Positions 5,326 through 12,379 of a stretch of DNA of 13,263 nt are shown here, in pieces (positions within the stretch are counted from its first letter, which is position 1; the number at the start of each line of letters is the position of its first letter). The DNA comes from Microbacteriaceae bacterium (GTDB lineage: Bacteria; Actinomycetota; Actinomycetes; Actinomycetales; Microbacteriaceae), in contig JAJAZI010000058.1 of the NCBI GenBank assembly GCA_026785785.1, forward strand, positions 1 through 13,263, written 5' to 3'. Both the position numbers and the translations under genes were made by a program. The notes under the pieces were generated by a model that worked only from the letters and a program-made list of their open reading frames with translations, did not search any database and was not told the DNA's origin.

Positions 5326-6147
5326 TCACGAGGTAGCGGGATCCGCCGACCGTGATGTAGCGGCGAGCTGATTCGCGGCGAGGGCGTCCCTGCTGAGCAT
5401 CGTCGCGCCGGCGACGGCGGCGGGCATGATGACGATCGCGCCGAACGGAACGAGGAAGAGCAGGTAGGTGAGCACCCCGAAGCCGAGGGTCGAGGCGCGC
5501 CGGGCCCCCAGCATCCGCCTCCGGTCGCGCAGGCGCAGGCCGCGCGCGTCGAACGCGAAACCGGTGAGCTCGAGCGTGAGGAACCAGCCGCCCAGCAGGG
5601 CGCCGAGCACTGGGACCGCCGTCTGGCCGACGACCGGGATGAAGCTCACGGCGAAGAGCGAGAGGCCGACCGAAAAGGTGAGGGCGAACAGCCGGATGCC
5701 GCTGCTGATGCCGCGCGCCGCGGAGCGCCAGACCGGCTCGTCGAGGTCGGCCGGGGCGTCGCCCATCCGCTGTTCCACCGCGCGCCAGATGCGCTCGTAG
5801 AACGGGTCGCCGACCGTGAGCGTCACAGCGACGAAGGTGTACACGGCGAGCAGCACGGTCACCGCGACGAGCGCGGTGCCGGCGGCGAACCGGGTGCCGG
5901 CGCGCAGCGGGTCGTCCCAGCGGTCCGCGAACGGGGTGATCCAGGTGGCGAGCGACTCGAGGTTCATCGCGAACAGCACCAGCGCCGAAGCGAAGACGAG
6001 CCCGACGACGAGCGCGGGCAGCGCGCCGAGCAGCATCAGCCGCGGGGACGTGACCCAGAGGCGGAGTCCGCGGACGAGGTAGCCCATTCCGCCGAGGAAC
6101 CGACGGACGAGACCGGGCGGCCGTGCGCTCGTTACACTGCTGTCCAT
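5326..6147 (-). CDS. EI24 domain-containing (CysZ-like) membrane protein
   Basis: This integral membrane protein of 273 residues belongs to the EI24/CysZ superfamily. Hydrophobic stretches lie at about 37-62, 88-112, 148-170, 174-197 and 221-250. The family hallmarks are TLTVGDPFYERIW (109-121), an amphipathic helix after the second membrane segment, and SFIPVVGQTAVPVLGALLGGW (168-188), the Pro-rich re-entrant stretch. CysZ of E. coli imports sulfate, but actinobacterial EI24 proteins have no assigned substrate, and no cysteine or sulfate gene is near. The ATG at 6147 is preceded by TAGTGT plus six bases, so it is probably a leaderless start; the adjoining GGAGGG is too close to serve as a ribosome site. 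The gene diverges from the hydrolase gene with a 60-bp gap. Confidence 0.85.
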   Translation of the reverse strand: MDSSVTSARPPGLVRRFLGGMGYLVRGLRLWVTSPRLMLLGALPALVVGLVFASALVLFAMNLESLATWITPFADRWDDPLRAGTRFAAGTALVAVTVLLAVYTFVAVTLTVGDPFYERIWRAVEQRMGDAPADLDEPVWRSAARGISSGIRLFALTFSVGLSLFAVSFIPVVGQTAVPVLGALLGGWFLTLELTGFAFDARGLRLRDRRRMLGARRASTLGFGVLTYLLFLVPFGAIVIMPAAVAGATMLSRDALAANQLAATSRSADPATS

Positions 6148-6153
6148 CCCTCC

Positions 6154-6159
6154 ACACTA
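6154..6159 (-). promoter_or_regulatory. -10 hexamer for a leaderless EI24 gene
   Basis: The minus strand reads TAGTGT, followed by GGAGGG and the ATG at 6147. The spacing of six bases places the transcription start on the start codon. Confidence 0.45.
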
Positions 6160-6195
6160 CGAGGCGGCGCGAAGCCGTCGTCAACGTGCGGCAGA

Positions 6196-6201
6196 CATAA
6201 T
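6196..6201 (+). promoter_or_regulatory. -10 hexamer for a leaderless hydrolase gene
   Basis: CATAAT is followed by CAAGCA and the GTG start at 6208. It is a good -10 in an otherwise GC-rich gap, and no ribosome site precedes the GTG, so the transcript is probably leaderless. Confidence 0.5.
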
Positions 6202-6207
6202 CAAGCA

Positions 6208-6993
6208 GTGACCTTTTTCGATCGACTCCGTCGGGTGAAGACCCCGCCGCTGCATGTCGCGATCGATGAGGGCGCCGGCCCGATGGTCGTGCTCGTGCAT
6301 GGAATCGCGTCGTCGGCGGTCACCTTCGAGAACCTCATCCCGCTCCTCACCGACCGGCACCGCGTGATCGCGGTCGACCTGTTGGGCTTCGGCGAGTCCA
6401 TCGCTCCGGAGTCGGCGACGTTCACGATCGAGGAGCACGTCGAAGCGCTCGAGGACACGCTCGACGCGTTGCGGCTGCGGCATCCATTCGTGCTCGTCGG
6501 GCACTCGATGGGGAGCTTGATCGCGAGCCGCTACGCCGCGACCAACCGCAAGCGTGTCTCCAAGCTCGTGCTCGTGAGCCCGCCGGTGTACGTAAACCCG
6601 CAGGCCCTCGGCGATCCCGTCGAGCGCGCCGCCATGGGGCTGTACCTCAAGGCGTACGAGTTTTTGCGCACGAACCAGAACTTCACGATGCGCAACGCGG
6701 CGATGCTCGCGCGCATCTCGCCGATCAAGAACGTGCTCGAGGTGAGCGCCCGCAACTGGAACGCCTTCGTGCTGTCACTCGAGAACGCGATCGAGTCGCA
6801 GACGACGGTGAGCGACATCGCCTCGGTGACCGTGCCGGTGGAGATCGTCTACGGCTCGCTTGATCCGTTCATGATGCCCGGCGGCCTGCGGATCGTCGAG
6901 CAGATGCGGCACGTGATGGTGCACAAGGTCGACGCGAGCGATCACCTCGTGCGCAAGCGGCTGGCCCGCGTCGTGGCGGTCGCGATCGGGTGA
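6208..6993 (+). CDS. Alpha/beta-fold hydrolase
   Basis: This cytoplasmic serine hydrolase of 261 residues has a complete catalytic layout: the oxyanion-hole HGIASSA (31-37), the nucleophile elbow GHSMGS (98-103) with S100, the acid D219 in YGSLDPF (215-221), and the histidine H246 in DASDH (242-246). A helical cap lies at about 130-200. The strand before the oxyanion hole (PMVVLVHG, 25-32) and the VDLLGFGES segment (56-64) are typical of the esterase/haloperoxidase-like subgroup. There is no signal peptide. The substrate cannot be read from sequence. The gene starts from GTG with a likely leaderless promoter. It ends 11 bases from the stop codon of the convergent MFS gene, leaving no room for a separate terminator. 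Confidence 0.88.
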   Translation: MTFFDRLRRVKTPPLHVAIDEGAGPMVVLVHGIASSAVTFENLIPLLTDRHRVIAVDLLGFGESIAPESATFTIEEHVEALEDTLDALRLRHPFVLVGHSMGSLIASRYAATNRKRVSKLVLVSPPVYVNPQALGDPVERAAMGLYLKAYEFLRTNQNFTMRNAAMLARISPIKNVLEVSARNWNAFVLSLENAIESQTTVSDIASVTVPVEIVYGSLDPFMMPGGLRIVEQMRHVMVHKVDASDHLVRKRLARVVAVAIG

Positions 6994-7004
6994 CGGCCGG
7001 CAGG

Positions 7005-8693
7005 TCAGGTCGCTGCTGGCTCCCTCGGTTCCTGGGTGGCCGCTGGCTCCTCCGGCTCGCCCGGATCGCCCGGCTCCTCCGGCTCGCCCGGATCGCCCGG
7101 CTCCTCCGGCTCGTGCAGGCGCGCCGAGAGCCGAAGTGTCGCCAGCAGCCCGATGACGAGGAACCCGGCCGCGGCGAACGCGGAGTACCTTGTGCCTTCG
7201 CTGAACGCCGCTCGGGCAGCATCCGCGATCTCGGCGCCCTCCGCATCGAGCGAGGGAATCGCGGCACCCGCGCTGTCGACGACGGTGGCCACGATCTGCG
7301 TGCGGGCCTCGGCGGGCAGGTCGCTCAGTTTCGCGTCGAGTGAAGTGCCGACCGAGGTGAACAGGATCGTGCCGAGCACGGCAATGCCGAGTGCCGAGCC
7401 GATCTGGCGTGCGGTGCTCGAGGTGCCGGATCCCTGCCCGCTCTGAGCGACCGGAACGTCCTTGAGCACCACGCTCGTCAGCTGCGCCGTGGCCAGGCCC
7501 ACGCCCAGCCCGTAGACGAAAAGGAACGGCACGATGCTGAGCCAGGTCGCCTCGGGCGAGATGGCGACGCCGAGACCCACGACGCCGAGAATCTCGGCGA
7601 TCAGGCCGATGCGCACGATGGTCTCGGGCGAGACACGGTTGCCGAACGCCCCGGCGACACCGCTCGCAACGAAGGAGCCGATCGCGAGGGCGAGCAGCAC
7701 GAACCCGGTCTGCAACGCGGTGTACCCGAGCACGTTCTGCAGCCACAACGGGAGCGAGAGGATGATGCCGAACTCGCCCAGCGACACGATGAGCGCGGCG
7801 ATGTTGCCGTTGCGGAACGAGGCGATGCGGAAGAGGCCGAAAGCGAGCAGGGTGGATGCTCCGGCCCGTTGCCGACGGATGCCCCAGCGCACGAACGCAA
7901 TTCCCGAGACGATGGTCACGAGGAACACCAGCGGAATCGGCGAGAGATCGAACGGCCAGGTCCAGGTTCCGATCGTCGGTGCTTCGTTCGTGGTCCACCA
8001 CCCGAAGGTGCGCCCTTCGATCAGCCCGAAGACCAGGCTCGCGCTCGCGAACACCGACAGGATCGCGCCAACCACGTCGATGCGTCGCGGCTCGCCGGCA
8101 TCCTTCGTCTCGATCACGTAGAGGAGCACGCCGACGATGATGATGATCCCGAGCGGCACGTTGATGCCGAACGCCCACCGCCATGAGTAGTAGGTGGTGA
8201 GCCAGCCGCCCAGCAGCGGCCCGACGGCGACCATGCCACCGATCGTCGAACCCCAGATCGCGAAGGCGATCGCCCGATCCCGACCGCGGAACGTCGCGTT
8301 GATGATCGACAGGGTTGTCGGCAGTACCATCGCTCCGCCGACGCCCTGGATCACGCGCGATCCGATCAGCAGGTCGCCGCTGGAGGCGAAGGCGGCGAGG
8401 ACGGATGCCGAGGCGAACACCACGACGCCGGTCAGCAGAATCCGTCGTCGGCCGTAGCGGTCGGCCAGGGCGCCGAAGACCAGCAGCAGGGCGGCGAAGA
8501 CCAGGGTGTAGCTCTCCTGCACCCATTGAACCTGCGTGGAGGTGATGCCGAGGTCGGCCACGATCGACGGGATGGCCACATTGATGATCGTCGAGTCGAC
8601 GATGATCAGCGCGACCGCGATACTGATGAAAAGCAGGCCTATCCAGCGTGCGCGGGCGGAATGCACCCTCGGGAGCGCGGCGATCCCGCTCAC
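7005..8693 (-). CDS. MFS multidrug transporter, DHA2 (EmrB/QacA-like) family
   Basis: This drug:proton antiporter of the cytoplasmic membrane has 562 residues and the 14-segment DHA2 pattern. Signatures are motif D1 VDSTIINVAIPSI (32-44), motif A GALADRYGRRRIL (74-86) with D78, IQGVGGAMVLP (115-125), and motif C VAVGPLLGGW (155-164). The start is GTG 8693, chosen because it overlaps the stop of the upstream TspO-like gene as GTGA, which is the mark of translational coupling. The C-terminus carries an unusual acidic Pro/Gly tail in which EEPGDPGEP is repeated (27-bp DNA repeat at 7045-7113). A much longer upstream reading frame exists but only shadows the TspO-like gene. The drug spectrum is unknown. 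A MarR remnant lies upstream of the operon. Confidence 0.92.
   Translation of the reverse strand: MSGIAALPRVHSARARWIGLLFISIAVALIIVDSTIINVAIPSIVADLGITSTQVQWVQESYTLVFAALLLVFGALADRYGRRRILLTGVVVFASASVLAAFASSGDLLIGSRVIQGVGGAMVLPTTLSIINATFRGRDRAIAFAIWGSTIGGMVAVGPLLGGWLTTYYSWRWAFGINVPLGIIIIVGVLLYVIETKDAGEPRRIDVVGAILSVFASASLVFGLIEGRTFGWWTTNEAPTIGTWTWPFDLSPIPLVFLVTIVSGIAFVRWGIRRQRAGASTLLAFGLFRIASFRNGNIAALIVSLGEFGIILSLPLWLQNVLGYTALQTGFVLLALAIGSFVASGVAGAFGNRVSPETIVRIGLIAEILGVVGLGVAISPEATWLSIVPFLFVYGLGVGLATAQLTSVVLKDVPVAQSGQGSGTSSTARQIGSALGIAVLGTILFTSVGTSLDAKLSDLPAEARTQIVATVVDSAGAAIPSLDAEGAEIADAARAAFSEGTRYSAFAAAGFLVIGLLATLRLSARLHEPEEPGDPGEPEEPGDPGEPEEPAATQEPREPAAT
7045..7113. repeat. 27-bp tandem repeat inside the MFS gene tail
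   Basis: The word GGCTCCTCCGGCTCGCCCGG begins at 7045 and 7072, and a third partial unit begins at 7099. In the minus-strand protein it encodes the nine-residue repeat EEPGDPGEP. The repeat keeps the reading frame, so copy number can vary without breaking the protein. Confidence 0.85.
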
Positions 8694-9505
8694 GCGGTCG
8701 CGGCAGACGCGGACAGTTTCGGGGTCATCAGCCGCAGTGCCACGGTGAAGCCGATGACTGCGATGACGGCGACGAGCGCGGCGGCCGCGGCGGGCTGGGA
8801 GACGAGTTCGCCGGTGACGCGGGCGACGGCGACCCAGGCGAGTCCCCAGGAGAGCGAGATCGCGGGACCGAGCCGTCCGCGGCCACTGAAGGCGAGCAGC
8901 ACGCCGACGAGGCCCGCGACCGCGATCACCCCGACAGCCCAGGCATCCGAGTCGAGACCGAACCCATCGAATCCGGTGGCGACCAGCCATGCGGTGATGT
9001 TCGCCGCCGTCGCGACGCAGACCCAGCCGAGGTAGAGGCCGACGGTGCCGTCGGCGACGAGCGCCTCGACGAGAGTGCGCGGCCGCGTCACGATCGTCAG
9101 TCGGAAGGTGTAGACGAGCACGGCGAGCAGCAGCACGATCACGGGAACGCTGAGCGGCAGCAGGTCGAACTGGATGCTGAGGATCCACGCCGCGTTGAGG
9201 ATGAGGCTCGCCGCGATCGGGTAGCCGAGCAGCCGCTGGCGCGGGTCGGACTTCTGCGCGGGCAGGAACTGCCAGATCGCGTAGGCGATGAGCCCGAGGT
9301 AGATGACCGACCAGATGCCGAAGGCGGCGCCGCCGGGAGCGATCGGGGTCGCGTCCGTCGCGAGCGCGCCGCCCGCGGCATCCTGAATCGGGGTTCCGCC
9401 CGCGGCCCCCGAGCCGATGAACGACCCGACGATTGCGACGACGGCGCTCACCGCGACGACCGTTTGGCGGAGAAGGTCATTGCCGGCGCGATCCGCGTTC
9501 TTCAT
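8690..9505 (-). CDS. TspO/MBR-like tryptophan-rich sensory protein
   Basis: This integral membrane protein of 271 residues has about eight hydrophobic segments. TspO-like features are FGIWSVIYLGLIAYAIWQF (62-80), ILNAAWILSIQFDLLPLS (102-119) and LYLGWVCVATAANITAWL (157-174), which follow the family's W/N-rich helix pattern. Classic TspO proteins are about 160 residues with five helices; this longer form carries extra helices at the C-terminus (about 188-205, 212-228 and 241-258) and is the type often annotated as tryptophan-rich sensory protein in actinobacteria. Classic TspO binds porphyrins and sterols; the ligand here is unknown. ATG 9505 has a weak GGGA ribosome site. It is the first gene of an operon, and its TGA overlaps the GTG of the MFS gene. 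Confidence 0.75.
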   Translation of the reverse strand: MKNADRAGNDLLRQTVVAVSAVVAIVGSFIGSGAAGGTPIQDAAGGALATDATPIAPGGAAFGIWSVIYLGLIAYAIWQFLPAQKSDPRQRLLGYPIAASLILNAAWILSIQFDLLPLSVPVIVLLLAVLVYTFRLTIVTRPRTLVEALVADGTVGLYLGWVCVATAANITAWLVATGFDGFGLDSDAWAVGVIAVAGLVGVLLAFSGRGRLGPAISLSWGLAWVAVARVTGELVSQPAAAAALVAVIAVIGFTVALRLMTPKLSASAATA

Positions 9506-9590
9506 GTCAATCCCATCCGTGATCTGGCTGCCGAACGAGATTAATATTGACACAGGTCGCGTGACGACCCGCCCTGTCGGGGGGAGCACA
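9506..9590. promoter_or_regulatory. Divergent promoter/operator region of the efflux operon
   Basis: This is the AT-richest spot in the region. On the minus strand it contains TATTAAT, a plausible -10 for the TspO-like/MFS operon. The word TGTCAAT (9505-9511) recurs inverted as ATTGACA (9546-9552), and AATATT is palindromic within TTAATATTGA. MarR regulators bind AT-rich palindromes of this kind between divergent genes, but no single strong operator stands out. Confidence 0.35.
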
Positions 9591-9863
9591 GTGAACGGAA
9601 GAAGCCAGAACCTGTCCCGCGCCCTCGAGCGGCTCGAACGCGACGGCTACACCGAGCAGCTCGAACGCGACGGCTACATCGAGCGGGCGCGCTCGCCGGA
9701 GGACGCGCGCCGACGCGTGGTCGCGCTCACCCCTGCGGGTAGTGCCATCTGGGAGAAGGCGAACCATCCCGAGGCGAACAGGTGCCCGCCCGCACCGGAG
9801 ACCGGGGAGCTCAGACGCGCACTGCGGGAGATCATTGCGGCGTCACCCGCACAGCGCTGGTAG
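9591..9863 (+). pseudogene. 5'-truncated MarR-family regulator remnant with internal duplication
   Basis: The 90-residue frame from GTG 9591 contains only the second half of a MarR winged helix-turn-helix. It has the end of the recognition helix (QNLSRALERLERDGY, residues 6-20), the wing ERARSPEDARRRVVALTPAG, and the start of the dimer helix (SAIWEKAN). The N-terminal dimerisation helices and the first DNA-binding helices (usually about 60 residues) are missing, and only 85 bases separate it from the divergent TspO-like gene, so they are not in another frame. A 27-bp in-frame duplication (9632-9685) repeats LERDGYTEQ/LERDGYIER right at the helix-wing junction and would disrupt the fold. A good GGGGAG ribosome site precedes the GTG, so a small protein may still be made. 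The stop abuts that of thioredoxin. Confidence 0.7.
9632..9685. repeat. 27-bp in-frame tandem duplication in the MarR remnant
   Basis: Bases 9632-9658 and 9659-9685 match at 25 of 27 positions, both starting GCTCGAACGCGACGGCTACA. The duplication adds nine residues at the end of the recognition helix. Confidence 0.85.
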
Positions 9864-10244
9864 TTACTCGGTCGCCTCAAAGGTGCCGCGCTGCGCGGCG
9901 ATCTCGGCGTGGACAACGTCCATGTCGAGCTGCTTCACGGCGGTGATGATCTGCTCGAGCGCCGGGGCGGGCAGGGCGCCCGGCTGGGAGAAGACGAGCA
10001 CGCCGTCACGGAACGCCATGAGCGTGGGGATCGAAGTGATTCCCGCGGAGCCGGCGAGGGCCTGCTCGGCCTCGGTGTCGACCTTCGCGAAGGTCACGTC
10101 GGAGTGCTGCTCGCTCGCGGCGTCGTAGATCGGGGCGAAGGCCTTGCACGGCCCACACCAGTCCGCCCAGAAGTCGACAAGGGTGATGCCGGGACTCGTG
10201 ACGGTCTTCTCGAATACATCCTGCGTCAGTTCGACGGTGGCCAT
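9864..10244 (-). CDS. trxA: Thioredoxin
   Basis: This small cytoplasmic disulfide reductase of 126 residues has the canonical active site WADWCGPCK (26-34; C30 and C33), VDFWA before it, the cis-proline P73 in TSIPTLMAF (70-78), and the closing GALPAPALEQII helix. ATG 10244 is chosen because GAGGA lies four bases upstream and the protein then begins MATVELTQDVFEK, as thioredoxins do. The C-terminus extends about 17 residues beyond E. coli thioredoxin, in a charged tail (DVVHAEIAAQRGTFEATE). There is no thioredoxin reductase gene alongside, so this is probably an additional or stand-alone thioredoxin. Its stop codon directly touches the stop of the convergent MarR remnant. Confidence 0.95.
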   Translation of the reverse strand: MATVELTQDVFEKTVTSPGITLVDFWADWCGPCKAFAPIYDAASEQHSDVTFAKVDTEAEQALAGSAGITSIPTLMAFRDGVLVFSQPGALPAPALEQIITAVKQLDMDVVHAEIAAQRGTFEATE

Positions 10245-10322
10245 GGGGTCCTCATTTCTGTGAATGATGGGGTGTCTAGTCCACAACAACGTCGACGGTC
10301 GGTCAATTCCGGCCCGGCTGCG

Positions 10323-10447
10323 CTTTCATCATTCAGGAGTTTGGGTAGGCCGGAGTTGATTTAGGCCGGTATTGGGCTTTCATTATTCAGGAGTTTGGGT
10401 AGGCCGGAGTTGGTCCAGGCCGGTACAGGGCTTTCATCATTCAGGAG
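10323..10447. repeat. 54-bp tandem array (left arm), three copies of CTTTCATCATTCAGGAG
   Basis: The word starts at 10323, 10377 and 10431, exactly 54 bases apart (the second copy reads CATTATT). The intervening sequence (TTTGGGTAGGCCGGAGTTG and so on) is nearly the same in the first two units; the third is cut short. The array lies upstream of thioredoxin and faces an inverted array at 10547-10682. Confidence 0.88.
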
Positions 10448-10546
10448 CCGGGGGCGGATGCCGGTTGTCGGCGCAATGATCTGGCGTGCCGCCGTGCTCC
10501 AGGCGGCTATTCACCCCGAGTCGGCAAATACATGCGTGAATGCGGC

Positions 10547-10682
10547 GGCCGGGCTGGCCAGACTCCTGAATGATGAAAGTGGTCGGGCTGGCCAGACTCC
10601 TGAATGATGAAAGTGGGCGGGCTGGCCAGACTCCTGAATGATGAAAGTGGTCGGGCTGGCTGGACTCCTGAATGATGAAAGC
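10547..10682. repeat. 34-bp tandem array (right arm), four copies of ACTCCTGAATGATGAAAG
   Basis: The word starts at 10562, 10596, 10630 and 10664, exactly 34 bases apart, separated by near-identical TGGTCGGGCTGGCCAG. It is the reverse complement of the word in the left array, so the two arrays form a large inverted structure around a roughly 100-bp unique core (10448-10546). The core holds a GCCGCC/GGCGGC hairpin and no recognisable gene. The array ends about 25 bases before the peptidase pseudogene start. Confidence 0.9.
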
Positions 10683-10695
10683 GGCCGGCAGTAGG

Positions 10696-10701
10696 TAACG
10701 T
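10696..10701 (+). promoter_or_regulatory. -10 hexamer of the peptidase pseudogene
   Basis: TAACGT is followed by GAATCC and the ATG at 10708, the same six-base spacing as at other genes here. The promoter appears intact although the gene is broken. Confidence 0.45.
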
Positions 10702-10707
10702 GAATCC

Positions 10708-11598
10708 ATGACGTTCAACGACGACTTGAACATCAGTAACAGTCGAGTTCGACGCTGCGGCCGCACCACGGGACTGGCGGTGGGCGGTGGCGGCATAGCA
10801 GTAGTCTCGATCTTCCTGCTGTCGTAGATAGCTGGGTTCGACCTGGCGGGCATCCTCGGCACAGGCGGCACAGGCGGCACGGGCGGACCCGGCCAGGAGG
10901 ATTCCGAGCTCAGCGAGTGCCAGACTGGCGCCGAGGCCAACGAGAGCGTCGACTGCCGCATGGCCGGAGCGCTGCTGTCACTCGACGACTACTGGACCGA
11001 GGCCGCGCCGACGGTTGGCATCGACTTCCGCGAGCCGGACTTCATGCTGTTCGACGGCGCCACGACGACGGCCTGCGGCAACGCCACAAGCGCTGTCGGG
11101 CCGGTCTACTACCCGCCCGACGAGACGATCTACATCGAGACGACCTTCTACGACGTGCTCCGTGACCGGTTCGGCGCAAGCGGCGGACCGCTCGCCGAGC
11201 TCTACGTCGTCGCCCACGAGTACCGCCACCATCTGCAGCAGACCGCCGGCCGCTTCGAGGGAACCGACCGCTCCGACACCGGACCTGGCTCCGACACGAC
11301 CCGCCTCGAGGTTCAGGCGGATTGATTCGCGGGCGCCTGGGTGCGGGGCGCATCCGAGACCGAGGACGACTCCGGAACGCCGTACCTCGAGCCCGTCACC
11401 CCGCAGCAGATCCAGGATGCGCTGAGTGCGGCATCGGCGGTCGGCGAGGACCGGATTCAGAGGTCGGCCGGCGGCGGGGTCAACCTCGAGACTTGGACGC
11501 ATGGCTCGAGCGAGCAGCGCCAAAGGTGGTTCATGACCGGCTACAACAACGAGCCCGGCGCCTGCGACACCTTTGCGGTGAGCGCCGACCAGTTGTAG
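10708..11598 (+). pseudogene. Neutral zinc metallopeptidase (YpfJ-like) with two in-frame stop codons
   Basis: A single frame from ATG 10708 to TAG 11596-11598 (297 codons) reads through as a membrane-anchored zinc metallopeptidase of the PF04228 type. It has a short N-terminal cytoplasmic part, one hydrophobic segment (residues 23-39), a Gly-rich linker (51-59), and a domain with CGNATSAVGPVYYPPDETIY, the zinc motif HEYRHH (HExxH), RLEVQAD, and a C-terminal ...WFMTGYNNEPGACDTF. Two stops interrupt it: TAG at 10825-10827, just after the membrane segment, and TGA at 11323-11325, where relatives have the Cys of QADC. Both are one base from a sense codon (CAG or similar; TGC), and the frame is otherwise intact, so inactivation looks recent. 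The Gly usually found in HEYGHH is Arg here. Sequencing error at two sites is less likely but possible. Confidence 0.85.
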
Positions 11599-11725
11599 GG
11601 GCGGGGTTGGCACCAGCGAGGTGGGCGGATGCCCGCTTCGCCGAACCGTAGGCGCGCGCATCAGCGTGGTGTTCGGATGCAGCGCCAGCGGGGCAGGCAG
11701 GCCAAGGGTTAGCGGCCAGCGGGGC

Positions 11726-12058
11726 TCAGGAGCAGCAGCCGCCTCCGCAGCATCCACCCTCAGCCGTGCCTTCGGCCGTGTCGGAGGTCGAGCCGGACGG
11801 TGCGGATGCGGCGACCAGCGGGATCATCGCGACGGGTTTGCGGGCCACAACGGCCGGAGTGACCGGGGCGGCCGGGGCGACCGGGGCGACCTCGGGTGCG
11901 GCGGCGGCTGGCTTGGCCGTCGCACGGATCACGCTCGGTGCGTCGTCGCGCGCGGAGGCGGTCGCAGCGGCATCGGTCTCGGCGAGGTCGAAGTGGCGCT
12001 TCGGCTTGCGCGCCGTCGCGACGGAGCCTTGGGTGGACGAGGTGGTGGAATCTGGCAC
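11726..12058 (-). CDS. Small Ala/Pro-rich protein ending in a CCGGGCC cysteine cluster
   Basis: I do not recognise this 110-residue protein. The start is GTG 12058, supported by a strong AAAGGAGA ribosome site seven bases upstream; the reading frame extends further upstream but without support. Its layout is a Ser/Thr-rich N-terminus, a basic RKPKRHFDLAETD segment (17-29), a low-complexity Ala/Pro/Val region (50-87), and a C-terminus GGCCGGGCCS with four cysteines (C103, C104, C108, C109) and no others. There is no signal peptide or membrane segment. The paired cysteines would suit metal binding, a disulfide switch, or a modified-peptide tail, but none is shown. No maturase or transporter is adjacent. 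It is flanked by a pseudogene and a low-complexity upstream region. Confidence 0.65.
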   Translation of the reverse strand: MPDSTTSSTQGSVATARKPKRHFDLAETDAAATASARDDAPSVIRATAKPAAAAPEVAPVAPAAPVTPAVVARKPVAMIPLVAASAPSGSTSDTAEGTAEGGCCGGGCCS

Positions 12059-12124
12059 GGGTGTCTCCTTTGCGTGTGGACACCTCCAGTCTGCCACCGG
12101 TTGGTTGCTGGGCGGCGCGCGAAC

Positions 12125-12197
12125 TGTGCCTGTGCCTGTGCCAGTGCACTCTTGCACGCGTGCACGCTTGCACGGTTGCGCGAATGCGCGAATGCGG
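12125..12197. repeat. Short degenerate repeats upstream of the cysteine-tail gene
   Basis: TGTGCC occurs three times in a row, followed by a TTGCACG/GTGCACG run and GCGCGAAT twice. The stretch has no coding support. It lies in the 333-bp gap 12059-12391, which otherwise holds only the promoter side of the cysteine-tail gene, the inverted-end element at 12238-12341, and the methyltransferase promoter. Confidence 0.6.
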
Positions 12198-12237
12198 TTG
12201 GACGGTGTCGTGCCGCGCGGCGCGGCGCGCGATGAAC

Positions 12238-12341
12238 GGTGTCGCCAAAGTCGGAGCCGGCAGGCCTGTCCCGCCACCGAGAGCGGCAACGCCGGGGCGA
12301 AACACCGCGTGCGGGCGCTCTGCTCCGTCGTTAGCGACACC
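12238..12341. repeat. Dispersed element with inverted ends, degenerate copy 3
   Basis: GTCGCCAAAGTCGGAG (12241-12256) matches the left end of copy 2 at 15 of 16 bases. The right boundary CTCCGTCGTTAGCGACACC (12323-12341) pairs with the left end at 16 of 19 positions. The size (about 104 bp) is similar, but the interior does not clearly match copies 1 and 2, so it is either a decayed copy or a relative sharing only the ends. Confidence 0.5.
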
Positions 12342-12379
12342 GGACGGGGCGGCCCCCTGTCGACACCGCCATCAGGGCG

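Noticed and set aside
8694..9188. N-terminal extension of the MFS frame (about 165 codons further upstream)
   Set aside because: The extension lies inside the TspO-like gene in another frame and encodes Arg-rich low-complexity sequence. The GTGA overlap at 8690-8693 marks the real start.
8648..9544. 298-codon plus-strand frame opposite the TspO-like gene
   Set aside because: An Asp/Arg/Glu-rich shadow without motifs; the opposite strand encodes a hydrophobic multi-helix protein.
10547..10682. CRISPR array suspected from the regular 34-bp period
   Set aside because: The intervals between repeated words are nearly identical to each other and not unique spacers, and there are no cas genes.
11323..11325. 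Selenocysteine codon in the metallopeptidase
   Set aside because: A second, unrelated nonsense codon (TAG at 10825) is in the same frame, and no hairpin of SECIS type is evident after the TGA. Pseudogenisation is simpler.
11599..11725. Gap between the peptidase pseudogene and the cysteine-tail gene, checked for a small gene or terminator
   Set aside because: No stem with a U-run, no supported frame and no match to the repeat families.
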